Notes: generated from the sequence alone by a model not told the origin. DNA of 64,000 bases from Anaerotruncus colihominis (GCF_010206195.1 NZ_VIQT01000014.1:55903-119902); one strand, 5' to 3'. Shown: positions 26,784-35,781, counted from the first letter of the stretch. Numbers and translations are program-made.

Positions 26784-28787
26784 ATGGCGCTTTCCGACAT
26801 GCAGACAGCCTTTTTAGAGCAGATCGATGTCGATGAGTCATACCGTTTTGCAAAAGAGCTTGAACAGTTTAAAACAAATCTGGCGCTTGGGTACCGCACA
26901 GCTGGTTCTCAGGCGGAGTTTGATGCGGGCGAGCATATCCGCGCCAAGATGCTGGAAATCGGCCTGACTGATGTTAAGAAAGATGCCTTTACACTCGACA
27001 CCTGGGATTTTTCACATGCGCGCCTGCGCGTCGACCTGCCCGGAGGCGCACGCGTCTTTGAACTGGGCGCCTATCAGACAGCTTTCGACACAAACGGCTG
27101 GCGGCCGTTTATGATCGTCTCCGCCGGCCGCGGCACAGCCGCCGAACTTGATCAGCTCGACGTTACTGGAAAGCTCGTCCTGATCGAGATCAATCAGCGC
27201 GCCGACTGGTGGATCGCCTACCCTGCCTATCAGGCGCATCTGCGCGGCGCGGCTGCTGTAATCGCCGTGCAAAGCGGCGGCTACGCGCAGGCTCATCCAG
27301 CGGCGCTAAACGCACAAAATATCTCTGGTCCCGCCGACGCGCCTGCCTTTTCCATGTCGCGCGCCGACGCCGAGCTGCTGGAGGCTGTACTTGGCGGCTT
27401 CGGCGGCGAGGCGCGGGTACAGTTCGACGCGCGTTCAACAATCGGGCGCGGCGGTGTTTCGTACAATATCACCGGATGTATTGAGGGCGATGACCCCGCG
27501 TCGTATATCCTTCTCAGCGCACACTACGACAGTTATTTTACTGGGTTCCAGGACGACAACGCCGCTGTTGCGATGATGCTCGGCATTGCGTCGGCCCTGA
27601 TCCGCATGGGCTTGCGGCCGCGCCATACGCTTGTGTTCTGTGCCTTTGCCGCCGAGGAGTGGGGCGTCTGTGATTCCAAATACGACTGGTCAACCGGCGC
27701 ATACAACCAGGTATTCCGTGTGCGGCCCGACTGGCCCGGAAAAATCCATGCGGCCCTCAATTTTGAGCTGCCTGCCTGCACACACGGCAAACGGGCTGTG
27801 ATGCGGGGCGTCTATGAATGGATACCGTTTCTCGAGGCGTTCGCCGCGTCCTTCTCCGCCGCCTTTCCTGGCTATACCGACCTGTTTCCGGCAGGGCTTG
27901 GCGCAGCCGCACCAGTGCTCACCTGGTCGGATGATTTTTCCCTGGCGATCTCCGGCATTCCATCTCTTGTCAACGACTTCGCTGAAGGCAGCTTTATGGA
28001 GTCGCATTACCATTCGCAGTTTGACAACGACGACGCCTATGATCCCGCGGCCTACCGCTTTCATCACGCGTTGTATGGCGCGCTGACGCTCGCCTTTGAC
28101 GCATGCAGCGTACCGCCGCTTGACTTTTCTCCGCGCCTTGCGGCGCTGCGCGATACGCTTGATCTTCAGCTCTGCGCGCGCATGGGCGTCGACACGCGGC
28201 CGCTTTTGCAAGCGGCCGCCGACGCCGAAAAGCGCGCGCAGGCCGCCGCGCGCTGCGCGCGCGGCGGCCGATCCCCCAGAGACATGCGTGCGCTTTCCGC
28301 CGGACTTTTAAAAGCGTTCCGTTTTTGTGAGGATGCGTTTACACGCCTGGACTGGCATGACGCGGTTATCTTTCCACATGAATACGCACAGGCAAATCTC
28401 TCCTTGCTGCTCAAAGCGCGCGAGTCGCTGCGCGCCGGCAATACAGCTGCTGCGTGTGACGCGCTCTGTGCGATCGACTGCAATCGATATGCCCTCGCCT
28501 TTGACGACAAGGTATGTGCACACTTTACCGACTACGCGCGCCAACAGCCCTTGGACCGGCTGATGTGGGGGGCCGGCCGCCTGCCGGGGGACTGCCGTCT
28601 GTTCAGTACAGTACGGGTGCTGAAACGCCCGTGCAGCGAAATGGAGATCGCGGCGGCGCTTAACGCTGTTGAGCGCGCCTGCGGCGAGCAGCGCGCGGTG
28701 CTTGTCAGATGTATCGATGAGGAGAACTCCGCATGCTGTAAGCTGGCCGGCCTCCTGGAATCTCTGTCTGGATTTTCACACACCTGA
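26784..28787 (+). CDS. M28-family metallopeptidase with PA insert
   Basis: 667 residues, no signal peptide. An N-terminal helical part is followed by a PA-like domain (about 60-230, with GKLVLIEINQRADWW) and the zinc peptidase core: LLSAHYDSYFTGFQDDNAA supplies His and Asp ligands, FAAEEWG the catalytic Glu pair, and ESHYHSQFDNDD the last His. The remaining 220 residues are helical and lack a recognised domain. Probably an intracellular aminopeptidase-like enzyme; substrate unknown. It follows tatD by 34 bases. Confidence 0.85.
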   Translation: MALSDMQTAFLEQIDVDESYRFAKELEQFKTNLALGYRTAGSQAEFDAGEHIRAKMLEIGLTDVKKDAFTLDTWDFSHARLRVDLPGGARVFELGAYQTAFDTNGWRPFMIVSAGRGTAAELDQLDVTGKLVLIEINQRADWWIAYPAYQAHLRGAAAVIAVQSGGYAQAHPAALNAQNISGPADAPAFSMSRADAELLEAVLGGFGGEARVQFDARSTIGRGGVSYNITGCIEGDDPASYILLSAHYDSYFTGFQDDNAAVAMMLGIASALIRMGLRPRHTLVFCAFAAEEWGVCDSKYDWSTGAYNQVFRVRPDWPGKIHAALNFELPACTHGKRAVMRGVYEWIPFLEAFAASFSAAFPGYTDLFPAGLGAAAPVLTWSDDFSLAISGIPSLVNDFAEGSFMESHYHSQFDNDDAYDPAAYRFHHALYGALTLAFDACSVPPLDFSPRLAALRDTLDLQLCARMGVDTRPLLQAAADAEKRAQAAARCARGGRSPRDMRALSAGLLKAFRFCEDAFTRLDWHDAVIFPHEYAQANLSLLLKARESLRAGNTAAACDALCAIDCNRYALAFDDKVCAHFTDYARQQPLDRLMWGAGRLPGDCRLFSTVRVLKRPCSEMEIAAALNAVERACGEQRAVLVRCIDEENSACCKLAGLLESLSGFSHT

Positions 28788-28833
28788 TTCCCATGAATTT
28801 GAGAGATAATCGAAGAAAACAGGCGATAATGAA

Positions 28834-28869
28834 AGGACGCGGTCTGCCGTCACCGGTAGATCGCGTCCT
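28834..28869 (+). terminator. Terminator after the M28 peptidase
   Basis: AGGACGCG/CGCGTCCT stem with a 20-base loop that can itself pair partly, then GCTTTATTTCTTTT. Confidence 0.6.
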
Positions 28870-29040
28870 GCTTTATTTCTTTTGCCGCAATTATCGCACA
28901 ACCAATTTGCATAAAACTTGTACAAAATGCTACAATCCCAACATCCAGAATCGCAGTTCCATCCGGCAAAAACAACCCGGCATTTCGGGGAAAAACCATA
29001 GGGGTGGAAATATGAACTAGCACCTGCTCACCATACGATT

Positions 29041-29202
29041 AGGGCTTGTTTGAAAATAGAAGGCTTGCCGAATTTTTCGCAGACAGCAGGGGAATGCAGA
29101 GCAAAAACGCAGGAATCCTTTCGGCTTCCGAGGCTTTTTTAACGCGGCATCCGCCCCTGTTTGTAGAAAAAGACAGGTATTTTGATTTTTCAAACAGCCC
29201 CT
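29041..29202. repeat. Interspersed repeat family B, copy 1 (162 bp)
   Basis: Ends AGGGCTTGTTTGAAAA and TTTTCAAACAGCCCCT form a 14/16 inverted repeat. The left 80 bases (through TTTTTCGCAGACAGCAGG and AGGAATCCTT) and right 45 bases (TTGTAGAAAAAGAC, GGTATTTTGATTTTTCAAACAG) match the copy at 57760-57932, while the centres differ. No ORF. It fills much of the gap between the peptidase and acetyltransferase genes. Confidence 0.8.
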
Positions 29203-29234
29203 AGCTATTGAAATAACAAAAGGTGAGTGAAATT

Positions 29235-29864
29235 TTGAAAACCGACCAATTATACCGCGTGGAGAAAAAAGATGTTGAAAAGCTTGGCTCATTACTGACC
29301 GAATGCTTTCAACAGGACCCGCTCTATCTGCAACTGATCCCACAGGCGGACAAACGCCAAAAGCTTCTGCCGGAGCTTTTTAGCTGTGATCTGGATGAAC
29401 TGTTCGAAAACTGTGAAATCTATGCCGACAGCCCGGATTTAAACGGCATCATCATTGTTTCCGATGAAACGGAGCCATATAATCCGCTTAAATATTATGC
29501 TGTCGAACTTTATTATGCGCTGAAAAGCGGTGTGTATCTGATCCGTGACGACCATTCGCTGCGTACCTTTTGGAATTTTATCCGCGGCAAGGATTACCTC
29601 AACTCTGTCTGGACAAACGACCTGCACACCGACCGCCGCATGCACATTGTCTATTTTGCGGTGCGGCCGCCCATGCGCGGCTGCGGCGTCGCGACAAAAC
29701 TGATGCGCGCTGTCCAGCAGTATGCCGATCAGAGAAAGCTGATGGTTTCTCTGGAGACGCACAATGAAAAAAACGTCCGCATGTATGAGCATTATGGCTT
29801 TCGCTTGTTCGAGGTTGTGCAGAAGCACTTTGCACTCAAGCAATACTGTATGGTGCGGGCATAA
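29235..29864 (+). CDS. GNAT-family N-acetyltransferase
   Basis: 209 residues. The acetyl-CoA-binding signature is visible as VRPPMRGCGVATKLMRAVQQYA near residues 140-160, followed by LETHNEKNVRMYEHYGFRLFEVV, the usual GNAT C-terminal region. The acceptor substrate is unknown. A TTG start at 29235 is preferred: AAAGGTGAG lies 8 bases upstream, while the in-frame GTG at 29223 is part of that ribosome site. It stands alone. Confidence 0.85.
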   Translation: MKTDQLYRVEKKDVEKLGSLLTECFQQDPLYLQLIPQADKRQKLLPELFSCDLDELFENCEIYADSPDLNGIIIVSDETEPYNPLKYYAVELYYALKSGVYLIRDDHSLRTFWNFIRGKDYLNSVWTNDLHTDRRMHIVYFAVRPPMRGCGVATKLMRAVQQYADQRKLMVSLETHNEKNVRMYEHYGFRLFEVVQKHFALKQYCMVRA

Positions 29865-29889
29865 TAACAAGTCTGTTAAAAAAGGAGCG

Positions 29890-29931
29890 TCAGAGAGGCG
29901 GGCCGCAATGCGTCCCGCCTCTCTGATTTTT
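29890..29931 (+). terminator. Terminator after the acetyltransferase
   Basis: TCAGAGAGGCGGG / CCCGCCTCTCTGA perfect 13-bp stem followed by TTTTTATT. Confidence 0.85.
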
Positions 29932-30146
29932 ATTCTGGCTTCACGCGCCGTTATACGCCAGGCCATCGTCAGCGTCGCGTCCAGGAACGCAAGCTTCTGA
30001 CAAAGCTCGATCAAAAAATCTCCTTTCCCATCGTTTGGATTCGTAATCTCCAGCTTTGTATAGCCGGTCCGGTGCGCCTCGTGCGCCATGCTGGAGTATG
30101 TCCGGCCGCCAGATATTGTGCGGAATCGCGCCCTTCTTTCGTTCAT
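29930..30146 (-). pseudogene. Possible gene remnant on the minus strand
   Basis: From an ATG at 30146 (AAAGGG 8 bases upstream) about 68 codons have a protein-like look (YTKLEITNPNDGKGDFLIEL then AFLDATLTMAW). The frame then runs without a stop through the acetyltransferase terminator and into antisense of that gene, so the natural 3' end seems to be missing. Either a decayed gene or chance. The rest of the gap 29865-30288 holds terminators only. Confidence 0.25.
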
Positions 30147-30240
30147 TTTCAGCGCCCTTTTCTTTTGCATTTATCATATGCAAAAGCGTAAACGTCAGGC
30201 TGTATAAAATCAATCCTGTTTTTTGCCGCAGCCCGCCAGC

Positions 30241-30278
30241 AAAACGGCCGGCCGCGCTGTAGCGCGGCCGGCCGTTTT
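30241..30278 (-). terminator. Terminator after spoIVA
   Basis: AAAACGGCCGGCCGCGC and its perfect complement around TGTA, just beyond the spoIVA stop codon. Confidence 0.85.
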
Positions 30279-30288
30279 CCCAAACCCC

Positions 30289-31767
30289 CTATAAAATAAT
30301 ACAGATAAGTCCTGTACAGCCCTCGTTGATAATGCGCTCGATCGTCTCCTGAAGCTTCATGCGCGCGTCGCCCGGCATCCGGTAAAGCTTGTTGTGCAAT
30401 CCCTCATTGACAAGCTCATGCAGGCTCTTTCCAAAGATATTGCTTTCCCAGATCTTCTTGGGATTTTCCTCAAATTCCCGCAGCAGGTACATGACCAGCT
30501 CCTCCGATTGTTTTTCGGAGCCAACGATTGGGCTGACCTCGGTTGTGATATTTGCCGCCATCATATGGATAGACGGGGCGGACGCTTTCAAACGCACACC
30601 GTACCGGCCGCCTTGCTTGACGATCTCCGGCTCTTCGAGCGAAAGCTCCTCAAGCGATGGCATCACAATGCCGTAGCCTGTGGCTGCAACCTCGTCGAGC
30701 GCGCATTTTACCTTGTCGTATTCGCGCTTGACGGCCGCAAGCTCCACCATACATGGCATCAAAGCCGATTCATCCGGAATTTCCAGCCCGGTCGCCTCGC
30801 CGAGGATGCGGTAGAACAAATCATTCTTCACATCGACGCTGACGCCGGCTGAACCGCTTCCCAGATCGATATTGTCAACCAGCACGCGGCTGACATGCTC
30901 GCATTCGGACAGCGTTATGATTTTCGACTTGAGCTGGCCGATCCGTTCGACGTCCTGGGCGGATTGCCGGATCGAGTCGTACAGCGAGGTGCGCAGCCAG
31001 TGGTCGGGGGCAAGCGATGTCACCCATCCGGGCAGCGACACGGCGACCTCGCGCACTGGGAACTGGAACAGGACGCCGGAAAGGATCACACGGATGTCCG
31101 CCTCCCCCAGGTCGAGACAGTTCACAGCGACAACAGGCACGCCATAGCGTTCCTCAAGCGATGCGCGCAGGGAAACGGACGCCGGCGATGAAGGGTTTGT
31201 GCAATTGAGCAATATGACAAACGGTTTGTTGATCTGGCGCAGCTCATTGACGACGCGCTGCTCGGCTTCTTCATATTCCTCACGGGGAATGTCGCTGATG
31301 CTGCCGTCCGTTGTGACGACAAGGCCGATTGTGCTGTGTTCATTGATCACTTTCTGCGTGCCGATTTCAGCGGCGAGATTAAATGGGATCTCCTTATCAA
31401 ACCACGGCGTCACGACCATGCGCGGCTGTTCATTTTCAATATAGCCAAGCGAGCTTGGGACAATATAGCCGACACAATCGATCATGCGCACGTTGAGCGT
31501 CGCGCTGTCGTCAAGGGAAATCTTGACGGCCTCCTCAGGAATGAACTTCGGCTCCGTCGTCATAATCGTGCGGCCGGCCGCGGACTGCGGCAATTCATCC
31601 GTCGCCCGCTCGCGGGCAAATTCGCTCGTGATATTTGGGATGACGAGCGTTTCCATAAACCGTTTGATGAAGGTGGATTTTCCGGTACGGACCGGACCCA
31701 CCACTCCAATATAGATATCGCCGCCGCAGCGTTTGGCGATATCCCTGTAAATGGCCTGTGTCTCCAT
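30289..31767 (-). CDS. spoIVA: Stage IV sporulation protein A, coat morphogenetic ATPase
   Basis: 492 residues, full length. Polymerises on the outer forespore membrane to form the coat basement layer; ATPase of the TRAFAC class. Walker A is GPVRTGKSTFIKRF near residue 25; the N terminus METQAIYRDIAKRCGGDIYIG and the C terminus ending CTGLICIIL are characteristic. SpoIVA is anchored by the small peptide SpoVM, which is also encoded in this window at 34272. It is separated by 31 bases from the SPOCS/LysM gene, so the two may form an operon. Confidence 0.97.
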   Translation of the reverse strand: METQAIYRDIAKRCGGDIYIGVVGPVRTGKSTFIKRFMETLVIPNITSEFARERATDELPQSAAGRTIMTTEPKFIPEEAVKISLDDSATLNVRMIDCVGYIVPSSLGYIENEQPRMVVTPWFDKEIPFNLAAEIGTQKVINEHSTIGLVVTTDGSISDIPREEYEEAEQRVVNELRQINKPFVILLNCTNPSSPASVSLRASLEERYGVPVVAVNCLDLGEADIRVILSGVLFQFPVREVAVSLPGWVTSLAPDHWLRTSLYDSIRQSAQDVERIGQLKSKIITLSECEHVSRVLVDNIDLGSGSAGVSVDVKNDLFYRILGEATGLEIPDESALMPCMVELAAVKREYDKVKCALDEVAATGYGIVMPSLEELSLEEPEIVKQGGRYGVRLKASAPSIHMMAANITTEVSPIVGSEKQSEELVMYLLREFEENPKKIWESNIFGKSLHELVNEGLHNKLYRMPGDARMKLQETIERIINEGCTGLICIIL

Positions 31768-31798
31768 TCAATTTCTCCCCTTTCGGTCGTTTGCTGCT

Positions 31799-33331
31799 TT
31801 ATTTCATCGGGATCAGCAGCATTTTCCTGCCGTCGAGCACACCTGTTTCCAATTGATTTCCCGCCTGGATGGCAGCTGTCGACGTATTATACCGTTTTGC
31901 GATCTCCCAGACAGATTCATGCTCCGACGCGTAGTAAAGATACAGCATATTGTCACGCCGCGGCTTAGGACGCGATTCATCAATTGCAACATCGCAGACA
32001 ATCTTTTTACGATACTGGCTATATAACCCGCCGCGAATGCGTACTGGGCAACGCACCTCCAGCTTATCGTGTCCGTTCATGGAAAAGGTTGCCGTTCCCG
32101 CACAGACCGACGGGGTAAATACAATCGTTTCATATTCCTCCCGCAATGGAATGCGGTGGCTGTATTCCCGCACCTGGTCGTAATAAGCGACCTCGCCGCC
32201 CGCCTCGCACACAAACATGCAGATGGTCATCTTTCCCGACACGACGACGCATTCCTGCTCCACGCGCACCCCCGGCGCGCCTGCCGTACACCAAACGTCG
32301 ATGATGCTTTCCACATTCGGCGGCAGATCAAGCGTCTCCTTATACATACAGGTTTCGTTCACCGCTTCGAGCAGCTTGAGCAGCGGTACCGGTTTAATCG
32401 TTGGCTTGCACTCAAATTGTGTTGAATAGCAGTCGCACGCCGCGTCGAGCTGCACGCGCCGGTGCGCGAGCGCGCAGGCGTTCATTGTGCATTCCAGCGC
32501 AAACATGCGGTTTTCACCGTCGCTGTTCGCCTTTTGTGTGATTTCACATGCGCTTACCTCATACCAGGCACTGCATGTGCAGTCCTCCTCAAGCCCATCG
32601 ATATCCACCACCTGACTGATTGGCAGGCTGTATTCCATCATCTCCAGCTTTTTGGCGTCCTCCTCACATTGATAGATAATTCGAACCGCCAATTCTCCCT
32701 TTGTAACGAGCTTGCCTGTCAAAATCTTGTAATCACTCAGCTCCGCCGAAGCGTCAAAGCGGATAATTCCGGCAATAGCCGGCTTTCCATAGCCAAGCTC
32801 GACCTCCTCGCGCAAAACAATCTGACGCGAAGCCTGCGGCAGAATGCGTGTATTTTCCGCTGTCTCCGGGCAGAATTCCAGTCCGCCTTCGCAGGCGGAG
32901 CAGACTGCCTGCTCCTCGCTTTGCCCGGATACACGCACCGCAATACTGACCGCGCCGCGCATATCGAGCCGGCGCGCACTGACTGAACGGCAATTAAAAT
33001 AATCGACGCTCTGGCTGATTGTGATAACCGGGTTCTGCGGCGCGGCGCGCAGTTCAACAACACGCGTGTAAGGAATTTTGTATTCAGCGTGGCGCAGACA
33101 ACCGTTTTCGTCAAGATAATAAAGATGCGCCGTGGCCACGCCGTCAATGGACAGCCGGTCGCCGTTCACACTGGCGGCAAGCAGCGACGGCGTCACCTCA
33201 CAGCGCAGGATCTTCTGAATATCCGGGCAGTAATCCGGCAGCAGGACATCGCACTCCAACGGCTGTTCCACGGAGCCGTCATAAACCGTTTCATTGACGC
33301 TGACCGTTTGTTTTTGCAGATTCAACTCCAT
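31799..33331 (-). CDS. SPOCS (DUF3794) domain protein with C-terminal LysM
   Basis: 510 residues. Repeated SPOCS/DUF3794 modules (for example LECDVLLPDYCPDIQKILRC near residue 25 and another ending in the motif GLYSQYRKKIVCDVAI) are followed by a LysM-type domain at the C terminus (YYASEHESVWEIAKRYNTS). Proteins of this build are found only in spore formers and are thought to belong to the spore envelope. It lies immediately upstream of spoIVA. No signal peptide is seen, in keeping with a mother-cell product. Confidence 0.85.
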   Translation of the reverse strand: MELNLQKQTVSVNETVYDGSVEQPLECDVLLPDYCPDIQKILRCEVTPSLLAASVNGDRLSIDGVATAHLYYLDENGCLRHAEYKIPYTRVVELRAAPQNPVITISQSVDYFNCRSVSARRLDMRGAVSIAVRVSGQSEEQAVCSACEGGLEFCPETAENTRILPQASRQIVLREEVELGYGKPAIAGIIRFDASAELSDYKILTGKLVTKGELAVRIIYQCEEDAKKLEMMEYSLPISQVVDIDGLEEDCTCSAWYEVSACEITQKANSDGENRMFALECTMNACALAHRRVQLDAACDCYSTQFECKPTIKPVPLLKLLEAVNETCMYKETLDLPPNVESIIDVWCTAGAPGVRVEQECVVVSGKMTICMFVCEAGGEVAYYDQVREYSHRIPLREEYETIVFTPSVCAGTATFSMNGHDKLEVRCPVRIRGGLYSQYRKKIVCDVAIDESRPKPRRDNMLYLYYASEHESVWEIAKRYNTSTAAIQAGNQLETGVLDGRKMLLIPMK

Positions 33332-33527
33332 AGCATGACCCTCACCTTCCGTTTGCTACCACCAATATATGTCCACCTTTTTCCGAATATGCGCGCGTAT
33401 TCATTCCTTGCTTTAACAAACTGTTAACAAAGATCGACGCTTTCTGACTTGACTATTTTTTCAGATGTGCTAAAATAATCAAGTTGTGATGCATAATCTA
33501 ACAAATTTGAGAGGAATCTAAAACAGA

Positions 33528-34130
33528 ATGAATAAGCTTACAAAAACAATAGGCGTTACCCTTCTTGCCGGCCTGATGGCCCTTTCCCTCGTTGCCTGCG
33601 GCGGCGACAAGCCCGCTGCCGACACATCTTCCCCGGCCGCTTCCACACCGGCTTCCTCCGAAGCTGCCGCCGACGCGTCCACCCCTGCTTCCTCCGAAGC
33701 CGCCGCCCCAGCCGGCGAGGCTATGACTGAGGAAGAATATGCCAATAAGCTTACCGAGCTGATGACCAATGTCCAGAATGAGGCGACCGCTTTCCAGCAG
33801 CTTGACCCGTCCGCTGAGGACTATAACGAAAAGCTGATCAGCCTGATGGACAGCCTGAACAACGCGTTTAAGGAAATTGCCGCTTTGACCCCGCCTGAAT
33901 CTCTGGCGACAATCCATGATGCATTTGTAAGCGCCAGCGGTAAAATGGATGAGGCTACCACGCTCTTTAAGGAAGGTCTCGCAATGGATCCCGCCACAGA
34001 GGCCGAGGCCATGCAGGCCAAGATCACCGAGGCTTCCCAGAAGTACGGCGAGGCGCTTCAGGAGCTGCAATCCGCTTTGATGACCATGGGAACCGGAGTT
34101 GACACAGCCGCCTCTGAGTCCGCTGCCTGA
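33528..34130 (+). CDS. Small secreted lipoprotein with Ala/Ser/Pro linker
   Basis: 200 residues. The signal peptide ends in a lipobox LVAC (Cys near residue 24); a low-complexity linker with two PASSEAAA repeats follows, then a helical domain (about 65-195) with many Glu, Gln and Ala residues. It may be a surface helical bundle. The same style of linker is found in the sugar-binding lipoprotein at 54272. Function unknown. Terminator downstream. Confidence 0.75.
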   Translation: MNKLTKTIGVTLLAGLMALSLVACGGDKPAADTSSPAASTPASSEAAADASTPASSEAAAPAGEAMTEEEYANKLTELMTNVQNEATAFQQLDPSAEDYNEKLISLMDSLNNAFKEIAALTPPESLATIHDAFVSASGKMDEATTLFKEGLAMDPATEAEAMQAKITEASQKYGEALQELQSALMTMGTGVDTAASESAA

Positions 34131-34203
34131 GAATCTTACATAGAACCGAATGGCTCCTGCCAAAATGACGAAACGGTTCTAAGAATTTCCGGCATCACAA
34201 CAA

Positions 34204-34243
34204 AAACACCCGGGACTTTTGTCCCGGGTGTTTCTGTTTTTTT
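34204..34243 (+). terminator. Terminator after the small lipoprotein
   Basis: AAACACCCGGGAC / GTCCCGGGTGTTT with TTTT loop, then CTGTTTTTTT. Confidence 0.9.
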
Positions 34244-34271
34244 GTGCGCCCTGCGGGCGCGCCGCGTACCG

Positions 34272-34358
34272 CTATGCGGCCGGCTCCTTGCTGATCTTAA
34301 AAAAGAAGCGCAGGATCGGGGAAAGGAACTTCGGGCTTTTGATGACGACAATCTTCAT
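34272..34358 (-). CDS. spoVM: Stage V sporulation protein M, 28-residue amphipathic peptide
   Basis: A 28-codon gene encoding MKIVVIKSPKFLSPILRFFF and eight further residues. It matches Bacillus SpoVM in length (26) and in the residues known to matter: Ile6, Lys7, Pro9, Lys10-Phe11-Leu12, Ile15 and Arg17. SpoVM recognises the convex forespore membrane and anchors SpoIVA, encoded 2.5 kb away on the same strand. AAAGGTGG stands 6 bases before the ATG. Such short genes are often missed. A small membrane protein gene lies 38 bases upstream. Confidence 0.88.
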   Translation of the reverse strand: MKIVVIKSPKFLSPILRFFFKISKEPAA

Positions 34359-34396
34359 AAGCAACCACCTTTTCTCAGGCCAACGGCCCGATATTA

Positions 34397-34552
34397 TCAC
34401 AGCAGCAGAATGCGGACAGCCAGCGCGACGAGCATGATACCCGCCAGGATCAGCACAAGCTTGAGCGATGTAAAGACTGCAAGCACAATACCAAGCCCAA
34501 ACCCGGCGCAGCATTGCGCCCAACAGTTGCAATCAAGGAATTTCTTTTTCAT
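34397..34552 (-). CDS. 51-residue Cys-containing membrane protein
   Basis: MKKKFLDCNCWAQCCAGF opens a protein with four cysteines in the first 15 residues, then a hydrophobic region of about 35 residues (VFTSLKLVLILAGIMLVALA). AAGGTGAG precedes the ATG at 34552. It is immediately upstream of spoVM and may share its transcript, so a sporulation role is possible. No family recognised. Confidence 0.6.
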   Translation of the reverse strand: MKKKFLDCNCWAQCCAGFGLGIVLAVFTSLKLVLILAGIMLVALAVRILLL

Positions 34553-34658
34553 CCCGCTCACCTTCCGCCTGTTGACTCGGATACGCCGGGACAGCTTAAA
34601 AAGCCGCCCGATGCTCTTAACCCAGTATACGCGCGGCACTTTTTTTGGTGACAGCAAT

Positions 34659-34708
34659 GCGGTCCCTGCAAAAAAGCTGGTGTTTCACAGCTTTTTTACG
34701 GGGACCGC
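34659..34708. terminator. Nested bidirectional terminator
   Basis: Outer stem GCGGTCCC/GGGACCGC and inner stem AAAAAAGCTG/CAGCTTTTTT. It can end the spoVT transcript on the minus strand. Confidence 0.8.
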
Positions 34709-34720
34709 ATCGTTTAACTT

Positions 34721-34900
34721 TTAAAGATCATCAGCATCCTGCACAGGAACCTCTCCACGCGCCATAGGGCGGCCTGTATAGCTTCCATTGGGATCGGTAC
34801 GGCTCGGCGGGATTGCGATCATATGCTCAATGACGCGCCCAACGCGCAGCTTGTCGCGCGGTGAAAGCGCGTGGTCAGCTCGATCGTTCTTTTTTGCCAT
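34721..34900 (-). CDS. 59-residue conserved-looking small protein downstream of spoVT
   Basis: The frame begins MAKKNDRADHALSPRDKLRV and ends with an acidic tail (QDADDL). It is hydrophilic and has no membrane segment. GGAGG lies 7 bases before the ATG at 34900, inside the last codons of spoVT, and the two genes are separated by 2 bases, so they are translationally linked. A terminator follows. I do not recognise the family. Confidence 0.7.
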   Translation of the reverse strand: MAKKNDRADHALSPRDKLRVGRVIEHMIAIPPSRTDPNGSYTGRPMARGEVPVQDADDL

Positions 34901-34902
34901 CG

Positions 34903-35442
34903 TTATTCCTCCATTTGGCGGCCAAGGAACGACGCGCCCGCCTGGATCAGCTTGATCTCTGTTTCGGTAGCCGGCGCCGGGCTGTCCCCTGCCAGGAACA
35001 TCAGGCTTCCGCAGACATCTCCCGCGGCGACAATCGGCGCCTGGGCGAGCGCATAGCGGTCGACTCCCTCAACCGGCTGCATCTTCTTGCCGTCAGCTGT
35101 GACAGCAAAGCTGTGCCGCTGCTCCATCATTTCCTCAAGGGCAGGCGATACGCGGCGTTCGATCAGCTCTTTCTTTGGAACGCCTGCGACGCTGATCACA
35201 TGGTCGCGGTCACATACGATCACAGGATAACCGGCTGTTTTGCTGAGCACCTCGGCATACTGTCCCGCAAAGGCGGACAGCTCGCCGATCGGGCTGTACT
35301 TTTTAAAGATTACCTGCCCGTCGTTATCGGTATATATTTCCAGTGGATCGCCTTCCCGGATGCGCATCGTCCGACGAATTTCCTTCGGGATAACAACGCG
35401 CCCAAGATCATCGATCCGTCTCACAATTCCTGTGGCTTTCAC
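34903..35442 (-). CDS. spoVT: Stage V sporulation protein T
   Basis: 179 residues: AbrB-type DNA-binding domain (MKATGIVRRIDDLGRVVIPK at 1-20, to about 50) plus a C-terminal GAF-like domain (60-178). SpoVT is made in the forespore under sigma-G and tunes the sigma-G regulon. A GTG start at 35442 follows GGAGG by 9 bases. A palindrome lies upstream. A 59-codon gene follows in the same transcript. Confidence 0.95.
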   Translation of the reverse strand: MKATGIVRRIDDLGRVVIPKEIRRTMRIREGDPLEIYTDNDGQVIFKKYSPIGELSAFAGQYAEVLSKTAGYPVIVCDRDHVISVAGVPKKELIERRVSPALEEMMEQRHSFAVTADGKKMQPVEGVDRYALAQAPIVAAGDVCGSLMFLAGDSPAPATETEIKLIQAGASFLGRQMEE

Positions 35443-35475
35443 TTCTTATTACCTCCAAAAGCATGTTTAGATTTC

Positions 35476-35506
35476 TTTGAACAACCGGAACCTTCCTCTG
35501 TTCAAA
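35476..35506. promoter_or_regulatory. Inverted repeat upstream of spoVT
   Basis: TTTGAACA and TGTTCAAA, perfect 8-bp arms separated by 15 bases, 34 bases before the spoVT start. It could be an operator or a leader hairpin. Confidence 0.4.
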
Positions 35507-35695
35507 CAAATCCTGATCAATATCAGATAAAAAGATTGGGATGATGTATTTGATACTTTTGACAGTAGATAGTATCCGCAAAATTTCCTTTGCTATGCTG
35601 TGTTTTCCATTGATTATAATGGAAATTTTTTTGGATACTGTCAGAACCTGCCGATGGATTTTTTATCCGGAGGTTATGGAAAGCTCACACAGTGC

Positions 35696-35734
35696 AAAAA
35701 GGACGCCAATCCATCCGGATTGGCGTCCTTTTGT
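35696..35734 (-). terminator. Terminator after the diaminopentanoate dehydrogenase gene
   Basis: AAAAGGACGCCAATCC and complement, loop ATCC, with T run on the minus strand. Confidence 0.85.
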
Positions 35735-35781
35735 TACCAACTGCTATTCTGCGGCCTTTACCGCTTTGCAGCTGATTAAAA

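Noticed and set aside
34139..34190. AGAACCG ... CGGTTCT inverted repeat resembling family A ends
   Set aside because: Only 7-bp arms and no internal similarity to family A; treated as part of the lipoprotein 3' region.
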